Source: Telmatactis stephensoni (lineage: Eukaryota; Cnidaria; Anthozoa; Actiniaria; Isophelliidae). From it: a stretch of 64,000 bases of DNA. Position 1 is the first letter of the stretch; every line of letters starts with the position of its first letter. A model generated the notes under the pieces. It did no database searches. It was not told the origin of the DNA and saw only the letters and a list, made by a program, of their open reading frames with translations. Position numbers and translations under genes: made by a program. Location: contig JALIZF010001884.1 of the NCBI GenBank assembly GCA_029948255.1, positions 62,001 to 126,000 of the forward strand, written 5' to 3'. This document shows, piece by piece, positions 1-11,300 of this stretch.

Positions 1-59
1 AATCACGCTATAGCTTTAAATTTAACGTTATTCTATAAAATATGAAATGCATGTGAAGG

Positions 60-262
60 CCAAGACCAACCACTTTCCCATGCCCAGAGTTCAGACATTT
101 TAGTCTTGAAAATGTATCCGATCAGTTGTACACAATTATATTCTTTCCAAATCAGGAGACTAGCGTGACCCAATCACATCTTCTACCATATATGACGTCA
201 TTTTGGGGTTGCTTCGGTTCTCGCCCTCACATTCATGATAACTGTCTCACACAGTATAAATA
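60..262 (+). promoter_or_regulatory. Promoter region of DSL-A
   Basis: A CCAAT box in the form CCAATCA lies at 170-176, a palindromic CRE/ATF-type site TGACGTCA at 193-200 and a TATA box TATAAATA at 255-262, about 50 bases before the ATG at 313. The stretch from about 60 to 230 is recognisably duplicated at about 8055-8240 upstream of DSL-B, with CCAATCA and a TGACGT core kept at the same spacing. Shared upstream sequence supports tandem gene duplication and possible co-regulation by bZIP factors. Function is inferred from motif and position only. Confidence 0.55.
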
Positions 263-312
263 AGAGATTTCGTTTTTGAAATCTTGAGGGACATTGCACT
301 GAAGCGTATATC

Positions 313-2684
313 ATGAATTCCACAATACTCGCTTTAGTAGTGATGTGTAGCCTAGTGGTAAGTTATGCAGGGCTTTGAAACAATTCTTAAAAGCTAGTAA
401 TCATTTACTGGCTCAAACGGATAATTATCTGACAATCGCATACCAGTAGACCCGGCCAGTATGGTAACCGAACACGTCTCGATTCTGGTTCTGTAAAAAA
501 ATATGTTTGTTTTGTTGCAAAAGCTAGCTATATTACAGTATACGAATCGTTTCGCTAGAACTCTAAAGTTCTACTAAAAGTAAACATATTTGTCCCATTC
601 ATTAGTTTTCAGAGTAACTTGTAACTCATTCTTTCGTTTTGGCAACATTATGGCTACAGGATGTTCGAGTGAAAAGTAACCCTAGATTGGCCTAAACTGC
701 ATTATCAAACTTATTTGACCTACTCGCCGATACTAAAACAAAGAGAATCTGGAATATTGTGTTCGCTGGGGCAGACATTTGTGGGGAGAGGAATTTTCTG
801 GAGGGAGACTTGAGCAAAGTCTGCATTAATAAATCCGGATAAATTTGACAAAACGTCTTTTTGGTGTGGACGAGGGGTCTCAGAACCATAAAAAGATGTG
901 TTTCTTATTGAGTACGGACTTGTGAAGGCCGCAAGTAGATACTCATCGGACACATGACTCATATCACTCCAAGAGAGTTGTGTTACTAACCCATCATGTG
1001 TTTCTTGGTATTACCTTTGATTAGGTTACATTTGATCAAGCCGTGTTGAGACATGTCTGTGTCAAATTTCGGTTTTACTTATAGTTGGGGTCATATATAT
1101 ATATTTTTGGGCGGGGGGGGGGGGGGGGGACAGGCTGATGGCTCAATTTTGCCGTTTAATTTACACTTTGTGGACTGAAAGAGCTTTTTGATGTAATTCA
1201 TGAAATTAAAATTGATGATCCCATTATTTATCCAGGCATCGTCTACCAGTAGTGGTGTACTTGAGGTCATCTTTACACAATTCTTGAATCTAAAGGGAAA
1301 GGACTACCAAGGACAAGACTGCGATGCAGGGTTTGGGGGATCAAATCATTGTGACACGTATCTTCGTATTTGCGTGCGGTCTCCACCTCCTCCGTCATCA
1401 GGTTACTCGTGTTCTACAGCGACATCCAAGATCAAGAAAAACATGAACTCTTTTTCCATGTATGTTCGCGTGTTAGCAGCCTTCTCTGCTCTAAAGGTAA
1501 GACAAACAAAGTCTGTAATGTTGGTCTTCATTCTCATCCAGTCTACAATTTCGCAGGATACAATTTTCAAGAGCGCTTAACTGATTTTTATTAATGCATC
1601 AAGTAACCAATTAAGAACAAAGTATTACAGTACATCAAGTTATTTGCTACAGAATATCCCGCTCATCTACATACATATAAGATAAAAGTAAGATGTACCA
1701 TTTTACATACACCCTTATAAATTGTATTTGGAAACGTGAAGTACACCACCCAGCACACTAGGAGTTGTTATATGAACTTGAAATACAGGAGCCGATCCAG
1801 CTTTTTTAAAGAGGGGGTGCGTTTTTGATGGTAGCCAAAATGGTCTGTAGTCAGCTACGGGAATCCGATCACGTACTACCGATTAAAGATCAGCACAGGC
1901 TTCCCGGCCCCAAAACGGTTAAAGTAGCAGGCGCGCGCGTGGTGTGCTGGGTTTCCTGCCACAAATACAATTAACCACAGCCTTCCCGACTCAAAAACGA
2001 TTGATGAAAAACGTTTATATTTGAGGAAAACTTTCACCGTCATCCAAAAGGGGGTGCGTCCGCACCCAACGTACCTCCCCTGGATTCGCCCCTGAAATAA
2101 AGTTTTGAATATGTCCTTTGGAACCATAGGAACCATATGGTGCTCTTGTAAAAGCATGGGATAGCGACGATGTCTCTAGAGATGATCTCATTGACACATT
2201 TTCCTTCAATTTTACCAACAAACCTACCGTGAATGGAACAGTTCCCTCCTGGACAAGCCTCTCAGCCAAAGGAAAAAGACGTGCAGATAAATGTACTTTA
2301 CAATATAAGTATCGAGTATACTGCAATACCCATTATTACGGTACGGGTTGTGAGAACTATTGCAAAGACACTGACTCTGACGATCGTGGTCATTACTGGT
2401 GTGCAAACAACGGAAGCAAAATCTGTTTTGTCAACTGGTTCAGGCCTCAAACTAACTGTTTGAAATACTGTCGTCCACGTAATGACACAGGTGGCCATTA
2501 TAACTGTAATTCCATTGGTGACAAGATGTGTCATCCCAACTGGTATGGCCAAAACTGCACCGTGTTTATCAAGACTACACCCAAGAACGAAACGAAAGGT
2601 CAATTCATGTTTAGTAACGTAGCTGTTTTACGATACGCGCGCTCTGATTGGTTGCACGAAGGGCCTGTTTGTTTGAAGAAGTAA
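313..2684 (+). CDS. DSL-A: short Notch-ligand-like protein (MNNL + two DSL units), probably truncated
   Basis: Model: exon 1 313-357 (15-residue hydrophobic signal start MNSTILALVVMCSLV), exon 2 1236-1496, exon 3 2130-2684, all phase 0, giving 301 residues. Exon 2 plus the start of exon 3 resemble the MNNL domain of Delta/Jagged (SSGVLEVIFTQF, then CDTYLRICV, then PYGALVKAWDSDD). A YKYRVYC..HYYGTGC entry leads into two DSL units with the usual spacing C-x8-C-x3-C-x12-C-x7-C in the first. After NWYGQNC the frame reads into a decayed third unit in which both expected cysteines are lost, then stops. No stalk, membrane span or tail was found downstream. Exon sizes, phases and sequence match DSL-B closely, so this is a tandem paralogue. 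It could be a secreted short ligand or a pseudogene. The sequence near 2630-2740 carries the motif CTCTGATTGGYT found in several dispersed repeats here, so a repeat may have cut the gene. Confidence 0.7.
1786..2094. mobile_element. MITE-like element in DSL-A intron 2
   Basis: Imperfect terminal inverted repeats CAGGAGCCGATCCAG (left) and CTGGATTCGCCCCTG (right) bound about 309 bases just before exon 3. The same type of ends recurs at 3355-3513. The CAGGGG.GGATCCAG ends resemble those of animal hAT-type MITEs. No coding capacity. Confidence 0.5.
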
Positions 2685-3354
2685 ACCTGCTCTAGAGTTT
2701 TGAATGTTTCGAGCATATAACATAAGCTCTGATTGGCTGAACTTTTATATTGACATCCTCTCATTTTAGGAAAAAAGTGCTTATAGTTTCACTTGTTTTC
2801 GAATAGAAAATCATTGTTGACATTTCTATTTCAAATCAGTCCATGTTCGATATCAAGGTCTTCATCTACCTTTCGCTTCTCGGTCGTTTCTTGTTCTTGG
2901 CAAGGATCTTTTGTAACTGGAAAATGTGTCCTTTTTCTCTGTTTAAACACAAAAGAGCTTTTCAGGTAAGAGTCAGATCAAGTACTCAGTTTCCATGAAT
3001 CATATAGTTTTTTCAGTGATATTAACTATACTTCGTTTGTTTTGTTCTTTCTTCCTCTCTGTTTAGTTATTTCATTGATCATATATTACATGTTGCTAGA
3101 TGAGTTTGTACTGGTGAGTCAAAGATGTCTCACATGATACGGGACAACATGGCCGGCCATATCAACCCGTCGTTTTTGCAATCCTACTATGTCAAGTTCC
3201 AGTCCTGCCTTTCTCACTAAGCTATCGGTGTGGTCTGCCGTCTTTCACTAGCTGAGGCTGGAGTTGTTTCTCGGTAGCTTCCAAGTAGTTTCTTCCAAGG
3301 GTGGTCGCTTATGAGAGACTGATCTAGTTGCCTTCACAAAGATTTAATGAACAA

Positions 3355-3513
3355 CAGGGGTGGATTTAGGGGAGGGGTGCAGGGGGTGCGCACCCCCTCC
3401 TGAGACGACTTTAAGTCCTTTTATCTCATAATTTTTCTAAAATGTCCTCTCAGCAGTTTCCAATTTATATGATGGTGCACCCCCTCCTGAAGCTAATCCT
3501 GGATCCGACCCTG
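3355..3513. mobile_element. Short hAT-like MITE
   Basis: About 159 bases with ends CAGGGGTGGATTTAGGGG and CCTGGATCCGACCCTG, and internal GGGGTGC / GCACCCCCTCCTGA inverted segments. It shares end type with the element at 1786-2094. Confidence 0.5.
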
Positions 3514-3867
3514 AACAAACTAACAATGGATCATGAACCAACATTGAGAGATTATAAGCTTTACGTAAACGGAAAACGACAGACGGCAGATTGAATCTGT
3601 CTTTTCGTCTGGCGTTGCCGCTGTAACGCGAACTGAGTCATTTCAAGTTGGATGTAAACGCTTGAAGTTACTCTCACATTTACGTGTAAAACACTCCTCG
3701 CCCTGCGCGAAAAAGGAAGTCGCGTAATCCTCTCTACCGTTTCCCGTTTAAATGAAGCTTTGCAAACTTTAATAGGGGAAGAATTGAAATCTGTAACACC
3801 GTATAAAAGGAGAGTACTTACATTCATCGGCGGAGAGCAAGGTGAGTTCTCATTCAATTAACCTACC

Positions 3868-4519
3868 GGGCCCAGTTGTTCGAAACCATTTAACGCTTAT
3901 AACCCAGGATAGTAAATCTAAAGAAAACTAGTGGTGTTAACCCAGGGTTAAATCTAAAGAAAACCATTGGTGTTAACCCAGGATTAAATCTAAAGAAAAC
4001 CATTGGTGTTAACCCAGGGTTAAATCTAAAGAAAACCATTGATGTTAACCCAGGGTTAAATCTAAAGAAAACCATTGATGTTAACCCAGGGTTAAATCTA
4101 AAGAAAACCATTGGTGTTAACCCTGGGTTAAATCTAAAGAAAACCATTGGTGTTAACCCAGGGTTAAATCTAAAGAAAACCATTGATGTTAACCCTGGGT
4201 TAAATCTAAAGAAAACCATTGGTGTTAACCCTGGGTTAAATCTAAAGAAAACCATTGGTGTTAACCCAGGGTTAAATCTAAAGAAAACCATTGGTGTTAA
4301 CCCTGGGTTAAATCTAAAGAAAACCATTGGTGTTAACCCTGGGTTAAATCTAAAGAAAACCATTGGTGTTAACCCTGGGTTAAATCTAAAGAAAACCATT
4401 GATGTTAACCCTGGGTTAAATCTAAAGAAAACCATTGATGTTAACCCTGGGTTAAATCTAAAGAAAACCATTGGTGTTAACCCTGGGTTAAACATCTAAC
4501 TTTCGAACAACCGCGGCCC
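3868..4519. repeat. 36-bp minisatellite inside a MITE
   Basis: Sixteen full copies and a partial one of a 36-base unit run from about 3899 to 4492. Each unit contains TTAACCC(A/T)GGGTTAA, a palindrome whose central base is the only variable point, followed by ATCTAAAGAAAACCATTGRTG. The array is bracketed by inverted ends GGGCCCAGTTGTTCGAA (3868) and TTCGAACAACCGCGGCCC (to 4519). Those ends match the short MITE at 43316-43453 (GGGCCCGGTTGTACGAA). So the minisatellite appears to be amplified interior of a MITE. The long minus-strand frame through it follows from a period divisible by three. Confidence 0.8.
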
Positions 4520-4708
4520 TTGTCTAACAACTCCATCTCGCATTTTTTACTTAATGTCGACGAAGAAACTAGGCTCAAACGTTGGTAACGAAAGTACTCT
4601 GTCTTTTTCTACGGTTTTTCAGATTTGATGCCCTCGTTTTCTCATACACCGACGCAGCTAGGCCAAATCATATTTGAAAAAACGTCGAAAATATTTTATA
4701 TAAAAGCA

Positions 4709-4895
4709 ATATAAAACGGTCGCTTATGTCTCTGTACTGTAATATAAACACGATGGAAGATGTAGAGCACTTGAAAAGCAAGAGAAGCACTTGGCGACGC
4801 CTCGTGTTCCTAAGCTTGCTTTTCTCTTGCTCTAAATCTTCCATCGTGTATGTATATCACAGTACAGAGACATGCGCGCGCGTTTTATATTCCTT
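4709..4895. mobile_element. MITE with long inverted repeats
   Basis: Left arm TGTCTCTGTACTGT...ACACGATGGAAGAT (about 4727-4765) pairs with ATCTTCCATCGTGT...ACAGTACAGAGACA (about 4837-4873), with an inner arm AAAAGCAAGAGAAG / CTTTTCTCTTGCTC. A partial copy of the same element lies at 45938-46050. Confidence 0.75.
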
Positions 4896-5028
4896 AAATA
4901 TAACATTAAGTCAACTAAACTTTTGAGATAAAGATAGATATGAGCTCCAACTCATTTTGTGTGATGCCATTAGTCACGTGATAAAGCTTAACTTTCTTGC
5001 TAAAAACCAGGATAAAAAGTTAGATGTT

Positions 5029-5135
5029 TAACATAACACAACACAACACAACACAACACAACACAACACAACACAACACAACACAACATAACACAATACA
5101 ACACAACACAATACAATACAACATAACATAATAAC
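5029..5135. repeat. (AACAC)n microsatellite
   Basis: Perfect then imperfect tandem AACAC pentamers over about 100 bases. Confidence 0.95.
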
Positions 5136-5698
5136 TCTATTTACGTGTAATGTTTCTTTAACGTGTTGACACGAACTGGGTACACGATCTAAAATCTAAA
5201 CTTCAGTTGTACTGAACAAAGAAAGATGTCTTTACGTAACCCGGTGATGTGATCAGACCAAGATGAAACCAACCTCCCCCCCCCCCCCCCCAAAAAAAAA
5301 AAACCGGATTATATGTAAAGACACTGTGGTGTATACATGTAATGTGCCTATTTTATTAGTAAATATTTCGGGGATAAAAATTATTATCATCTAAAATACA
5401 TTATAAAGTATTATATAAATTAGATAAATTACATATCACATAATTATCTACTGTACTATAAATTAATCTGTTGTATTTAGATTTTTATGTTTCTGTTTAG
5501 ATTATAACGAGAGATCAAGAGACCATAATACTGGAGGGGACGCTTCCCTCCATTTCCTGCCTCTCGAGTCGCGCTTACCTGACTAATTATTTTTGTCTTT
5601 CTTTGTCCGAAAGCTTGGCATTCTGATTAAAAAAGTTTACTCTTTCATGGCTACTCCCACGTACAATGGCGTGTTAAACACTAATACTAATAAACCCA

Positions 5699-5946
5699 AG
5701 GGAGCACGGCAGAATGTCGTTAGTACGCGCGCGTGCGCTTGTCAAATTTTGACTGGGCTTCCTGTAATTTGTCCGCTTCGAGTTTAGCCGGGTTTCCTGT
5801 GCTCAAAGCCGAACGAAATACCGGTAACTTCCGAACGAGTACAACGCTCGGAACTCTTGTCGTAGGTGCCGAAGCGCGCAGAAACAAAAATCACAGGAAG
5901 CCTGGTCAAGCGCGCGCGTACTAACGACATTCTGCCGTGCTTCCTT
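5699..5946. mobile_element. MITE with about 48-bp inverted ends
   Basis: The left end GGAGCACGGCAGAATGTCG continuing into TTAGTACGCGCGCG is mirrored at 5909-5943. Just inside each arm is a copy of a GGGCTTCCTGT-type motif in mirrored orientation (5755 and 5891), and another, GGGTTTCCTGTG, occurs at about 5790. Confidence 0.75.
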
Positions 5947-7084
5947 GATAAACCCCAGAATTGTGATCCCTTAAAGATACGGCAATCATTCCCGCCCTAA
6001 ATATCGGACTCCCTATACATTCATGAAAAAATATCTGAATATTCCAGAGAAAGTGACTTTTGTAGCAAACCTACTCGTGATGGTTTGCTTTGTTTATCCA
6101 TTAAAATGATCATGATTATTTCAGTTATATTTACAGTGCGCAGCTTGCATTCGTACAGTGTCTGCTATTGAGTTTGATCTCGTGTATCGTTTATCGTTCT
6201 GTAATCCAAGGCGACGTCTGGAGGTCATTGAAGGTGAGTCAAAAACTTTTATCCGGCACGCAGGGCGTTTTAATGTTACGTAATAGAGCAAATTTCGTAA
6301 GAGTGTGAGACGGAACGCGCCGTGCCGTGACCGTGTCAGTACCGTGGTGTCAAAAGAAACATTCGAAATTTCTGCCGTAACCGTGCTGTGACCGTGCGGT
6401 GTCGTTTTCACAGTCATACGAAATCTACTCTATTAATGTATTTCATTGCAGAAGAAATATCAAATGAAACTTATTGCATGGACTTTTAAGATATTTTTCA
6501 CCAGAAAATTCTTATTAAAAAAATTTTTTTTGAACAATCCATCCAGAAATTGACAAGAACGTGCATCAAAAGTCCGCCGCATCTGTCTACATCAAAACAT
6601 TTTTATGGCAAGACACCCCAAAATCTAATTGTCACGCGGACCGATTATTTTAAACAAATTTTCTGTTCACAAGATGATAATTATGGGAGCGGTGTGTCAT
6701 AAAATGAAGTATGCGCGCGCCCATGCAAAATTAGGGTTGCCGTGCCAGAAAAACGTTTGTCGTATAAATCAAGCTAAAGTTTATCACGAATGTTTGGAAT
6801 CAGAGAAATAAAGTTTCTTATAAAAACATTTACAGTTACTTTTGTTCCTACTGATGTTCTTTAAGCGTTTGAATTGCACAATTTTTTGTATAGCTGTTTT
6901 TATACTTTTTCATTCTTCATTTCTTACTTTTTGTATCCCTCATACCTCCCAAACTAATTTTCTCCTGAATTTCCTTTCTCCCTACTTCAGCACCATAAAG
7001 AGTCTAAATATTGACTCATATGGAAGTTCAGTTACCTGTTATGTTTTAAGAGTTAAGAGTCGTACATATGTTACCGAAGTATTT

Positions 7085-7253
7085 AGCTTAGAACTATTTT
7101 CAAAGGCATTTATTCGATATAAGATCAAACTCTGGAGCTTGCCACAGCGTGCACTGAAAACTGGCATTTCTTAGAACTATTTTCAAAGGCATTTATCCGA
7201 TATGAAATCAAACTCTGGAGCTTGCCACAGCGTGCACTGAATACTGGCATTTC
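7085..7253. repeat. Tandem duplication of about 84 bp
   Basis: Two adjacent copies, roughly 7085-7169 and 7169-7253, both beginning CTTAGAACTATTTTCAAAGG and ending near GTGCACTGAA.ACTGGCATTT, with a handful of substitutions. No associated gene. Confidence 0.85.
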
Positions 7254-7483
7254 GCAAGGGCTTCGCAGACATTAATATCGATTGCGATAATACTAGAGCA
7301 ACACGTAATCCACTTTTTTCATGGTGACTGAGAGAAGATCAATATCAAATGGCCGTCCACGGAAGGTTAAAAATAAAAGACAATCCTAACAAACTGTCTA
7401 TACTGAACCGGTCGCGGTCGCTAACAAGAGGTGGTCGCTTATAGAAAGTACAAATTGAACCGGAATATATTCAAATTGGGAAG

Positions 7484-7745
7484 CAAGGTTGGTCGAGCGG
7501 TGAGGGGGCCCGTCTGTCACCACTGCGGTGCCAGGATCGATTCCCGGACGGGGCACTGATCTCACTGTGACTTGAACTTGCCATGCATTTCGTTCCTCTC
7601 TTCTCACAACGGTTTTTCTTCAGGTCCTGCAGTTTTCCTCCCTTATAAAAACAAGTGAGCTGAGAGTTGTATGCATAGAATATTAGAATGTAGTGGTAGT
7701 GCGTGTGAGAGTACAGTGTTCCCCATTTGGAGGGTGTCAAAGGCG
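7484..7745 (+). repeat. tRNA-derived SINE
   Basis: A degenerate tRNA head has an A-box-like TGGTCGAGCGG near 7489 and a B-box-like GGATCGATTCCC near 7533. A non-tRNA body follows. It is not a functional tRNA: the acceptor and anticodon arms do not pair convincingly. Confidence 0.55.
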
Positions 7746-8054
7746 CAATGGGGGGGGGGGGGGGTACCCGATTTTCAGTTAACTGCTAATTGTTAGGCCA
7801 AAACCCATTAGTACTAGTGTGCAAACTACTAGAACACATCGGGTACTTTAAATTAATTAATTCATTCTTTTTATTTTATTTTGTTTATTTATTTTAGGGA
7901 TTTGTTTGGGAAACGATTGATATATTTTTTAATCAGTGGTAAACAAGAAAGTTGGCCGCTTAAGGAAGATTGTCGTATTAACTAGTGGGGGTTTTACTGT
8001 AAGATTGACATGTTATTGACACGGTTTCCGATAAACTCGGCTTTTCTTCACCTC

Positions 8055-8309
8055 AAGCCAGACAGGATTCTATTTCCCCAGAGTTCAAGACTTTTTCTCG
8101 GAAGTGTATGTACGAGTTGTGAAAAATGATGTTCATTTGGTAAATCAGGAGACGAACGTTGTCCAATCATATCTTCTACTTCATGTGACGTAATTCTTCT
8201 GGTTACTTCAGGTCAATATTCGCGTCTCTAAGGCCCCACATTCCTGGGCTTACTGTCCCAAATTGTAACATACACTTCCCTCTTGGACCTCGAGGAGAAC
8301 ACATTTATA
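8055..8309 (+). promoter_or_regulatory. Promoter region of DSL-B
   Basis: The sequence aligns with the DSL-A upstream region from AATCAGGAGAC onward. CCAATCA is at 8163-8169 and TGACGTAA, a CRE-like half palindrome, at 8186-8193. The TATA box seen in DSL-A has no clear equivalent. Conservation of the CCAAT/CRE pair between two otherwise diverged promoters makes it a good candidate control element. Confidence 0.5.
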
Positions 8310-11300
8310 ATGAATTCCACAGTTCTCGTTCTCGCAGTCTTGTGTAGCGTTGTGGTAAGTTATCATTTATGGTTGTAATGTTTGAAGCATTGTGTTCTAC
8401 AGCGCATTTGCTGTGGTTAAGTTCATTCATAGTTCTACACGTGGTTTTGAGTAACAGTCTGTTTCAGACAGCGGCATGGCGTGCCAAAAACAACAATCTC
8501 TTCGAACTGCAAGTAAACCGTTACAATAATGTTTCCAATATCGTTTCTCTAGTGAATAAAATGCACTGGAAAAAAGGATACTTAATTTGCTTTGCAATAA
8601 CATGTTTGTAGCGCAGGGCTGTTGATACATACTGATTGCTCAACTGGATGATTTGACTTATTTTAGTACTATATGTAAAGTGATTGTCACTCTCAAATTT
8701 GAGGCATCTCTCAGCGCTCAAACACTGAACAATTATGATTATATTCTATTTGAAGTCTAGTCGTGTTTCAGATATGTATTTGCGATCCTGCACAAACCAT
8801 AATTAATTATAAGCAAATTACAAATTCTCTGTTTATATTAGCATTAGTAATGTTTGATTTCAGCTTACATTTCTCCCGCGGGAGTGAGGGTTGGGTGAAC
8901 TTGATCGTATTTTAAAAATCTCAATATTTATATTCCATTTTTATGTTTTCAAGTTTTTTTATTTAATAATCTTTATTTGGTTGTTCAATTTTGTTAGAAT
9001 TATGTGTTAAAAATACAAATAAATTCCAGTGGCTCGAGCTCGTTTGCGGCATGATATATTAATTACAAATTTTCTGCACTTTCTTGAAAACATGTACTGG
9101 CATATTGATTTATTGTCTTCAGCAACAAGAAGAAAAAACGAAAAGAAAGAAAGAATGAAAGAACAAAAGAACGAAAAAAAGGAAGGAAAGAAGGGAGGAA
9201 GGAAGGGAAGAAGGAAGGAAGGAAGGAAGGAACGGAAAAGGAACAAACGAAGGAAGGAACGAAGGAATCGAAAGGAAGGGAGAAAGGAAGCAACGGAAAG
9301 AAAGTAAAGAAAGACATGTACTGAATTCATTAATTATAAGCAGCTTATTCATTTGATGCCTTTTATCCTGATAATTTCATGATGCCGCAATAAGATTTGC
9401 TCTGAAAGGAGTTTGTACCCCAGCTTCGTCACTCTGTTTCTTGGAAGTGGTTCCACCTGATCAAATGTCAGTACCGTACAAGAACGAACAGATCCTGCTT
9501 CCTGTTGCTGTACGAATTGTGAAATATATAGAACATCACGCCTAAAATGAAATGATAGTATAAATGATGTAAAATTTCTGAATAAATTTGTTTTAAACCA
9601 CGTTTTCGATCTATTGATCATCATCAGGTATGCTCTGGTTGGTTTGATTTATCTTGAATTTATACTATGAAATACCCCTGGAGAACAGTTTAAGATGGAA
9701 TGTTTGAACTTGTTTATTCACTATGAGGTAGATCTAAATGTGCTTATAAATAAGGCTTCCAAAATGCGTCTAATTCCCCACGGATGAGATATTTTAATAA
9801 TGATGTTCCAGGTGAGGGTGTGAGAAGGGTTATCTCTCAGGTGTGTGGCGGACTCTGATTGGCTTGTTGTCTCCTGTTCTTTCTGGCGTAGAGTAACAGC
9901 AAGGAACTTTACTCCATCTTAAACTGTTCCTATAGGGAGATTTCATAGTATAAATTCAAGATAAATAAAACCAACCAGCATACCTGATGATCATCAATAG
10001 ATCGATCGAAAACGTTTGATTAAAACAATTTTATTCATTTTATTTATAGCACTGTATATACCTATTTGCACAAATATGACCCCTCAAAACATAGAAGCTG
10101 AGACCGAAATGAACATTGGGAAATCTGTTGATTAGTTGATTTTAAAGAAGCGTGTGGCTTGAAACCGTTTGCACCGTAAATATATTTAACTCACATTTTT
10201 TGTGCATTGTTGTGTACACAGTTTTCACATACTGTCCGACCCATTTATCGTTTTCAAATTAAACCAAGAGACCTAATAATAAGAGAGCGAAACTCAGTAT
10301 TGATGTCTGTGCGATGTTAAACGGTCCCGTCCGTGCGCACATCAAAAATCAAATTACTTAAAATAGCCTGGCTAGTCGCCGTAAACATCGCATAGACATC
10401 AATACGTCCGAGCTTCGCTCTCTTAGTATTATGGTCTCTTGATTAAGCACAAATCAAAGGAAAATAGAAAGAATCGAAGCAGCCTATCCGAGCCTTTTTA
10501 TCATGATGCCGCAATAGGTTTGTTCCTCTTTTTCTTCCTTTGTTGTGATCTCATGTCAGTACATAAACCGTCTTAATAGAAGGAGAAAACGTACCCTCGT
10601 CCTACGTACCTACGTGCTGAAACTGAACGAAAACCTATAGAAAACCTACAACAGAGAAGTTTAAATGTAGTTTTTTCCCCAGTGTTACAGCAGATTTTAA
10701 TAGGAATTTATAATATTTTTGCCGATAGTTTCGAATGTATCCCTCCATTTGATTCTCGTTGTATTTGTTGCTCTCAGCTTTCAATGCTTTCTACAGTATC
10801 GTTTTTGAATTACTATCCTATAGTTCTAATTTTAGTATCATAATTGATGTTATTCGATATTTCTGAAATCATTATTGCATTTATATACAGTCAATTGCAT
10901 AGTCTCCACATATCAACATGCATATACAAATATATAATGAATGCTGTTGCATGAAATATTTAAAGGACGTTAACTTGTAATTGGTGGCCGGTTTCTAAAG
11001 TAATGTGGGATTTTTAAATGCTTGCACTGTAGTCACTCCATTGTTCACAGAACTTTGAAATTCTTATTCCGAAAATAGATTCAACAATTCAAAAATATTT
11101 GTTCTTAAATTGGCATGTTCGGCTACTGCTGAGGTCTGGGGGTGGTCCAGGAATACGTCTCGTATTCTTTAACTCTCTCTTGCACTGGAAATTTTTGCTC
11201 ATTTCCTCTGATAGGAAATATCTAGAAAATATCTAGGAAATTACATTTTCCTATTATAGGAACTGGACAAAATGTAGGAAAATACATTTTCCTAGATATT

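Larger units (their letters stand above)
2685..8054. other. Intergenic region between DSL-A and DSL-B, no gene recognised
   Basis: I see no exon of a known family. It holds the repeats listed separately (3355, 3868, 4709, 5029, 5699, 7085, 7484), an interrupted poly-C/poly-A run at 5277-5302 and a poly-G run at 7750-7764. The rest is AT-rich sequence with only short chance reading frames. A CRE-like stretch of CCGTGACCGTG repeats at 6300-6420 resembles 25262-25386 and may be a decayed mobile element. Confidence 0.6.

Noticed and set aside
3890..4495. Minus-strand 201-residue frame made of FNPGLTPMVFFR repeats
   Set aside because: It follows from a 36-bp minisatellite, whose period is divisible by three, inside a MITE; there is no start context or splice support.
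3868..4519. Possible CRISPR array
   Set aside because: The 36-bp units abut directly with no unique spacers, and the sequence is eukaryotic.
2685..8054. Further exons of DSL-A with stalk, membrane span and tail
   Set aside because: No hydrophobic helix, Ser/Thr stalk or NPF exon matching DSL-B could be found before the DSL-B promoter.
9007..9352. Phe/Ser/Leu- and Lys/Arg/Glu-rich frames on both strands
   Set aside because: Compositional artefact of the GA-rich tract at 9125-9305.
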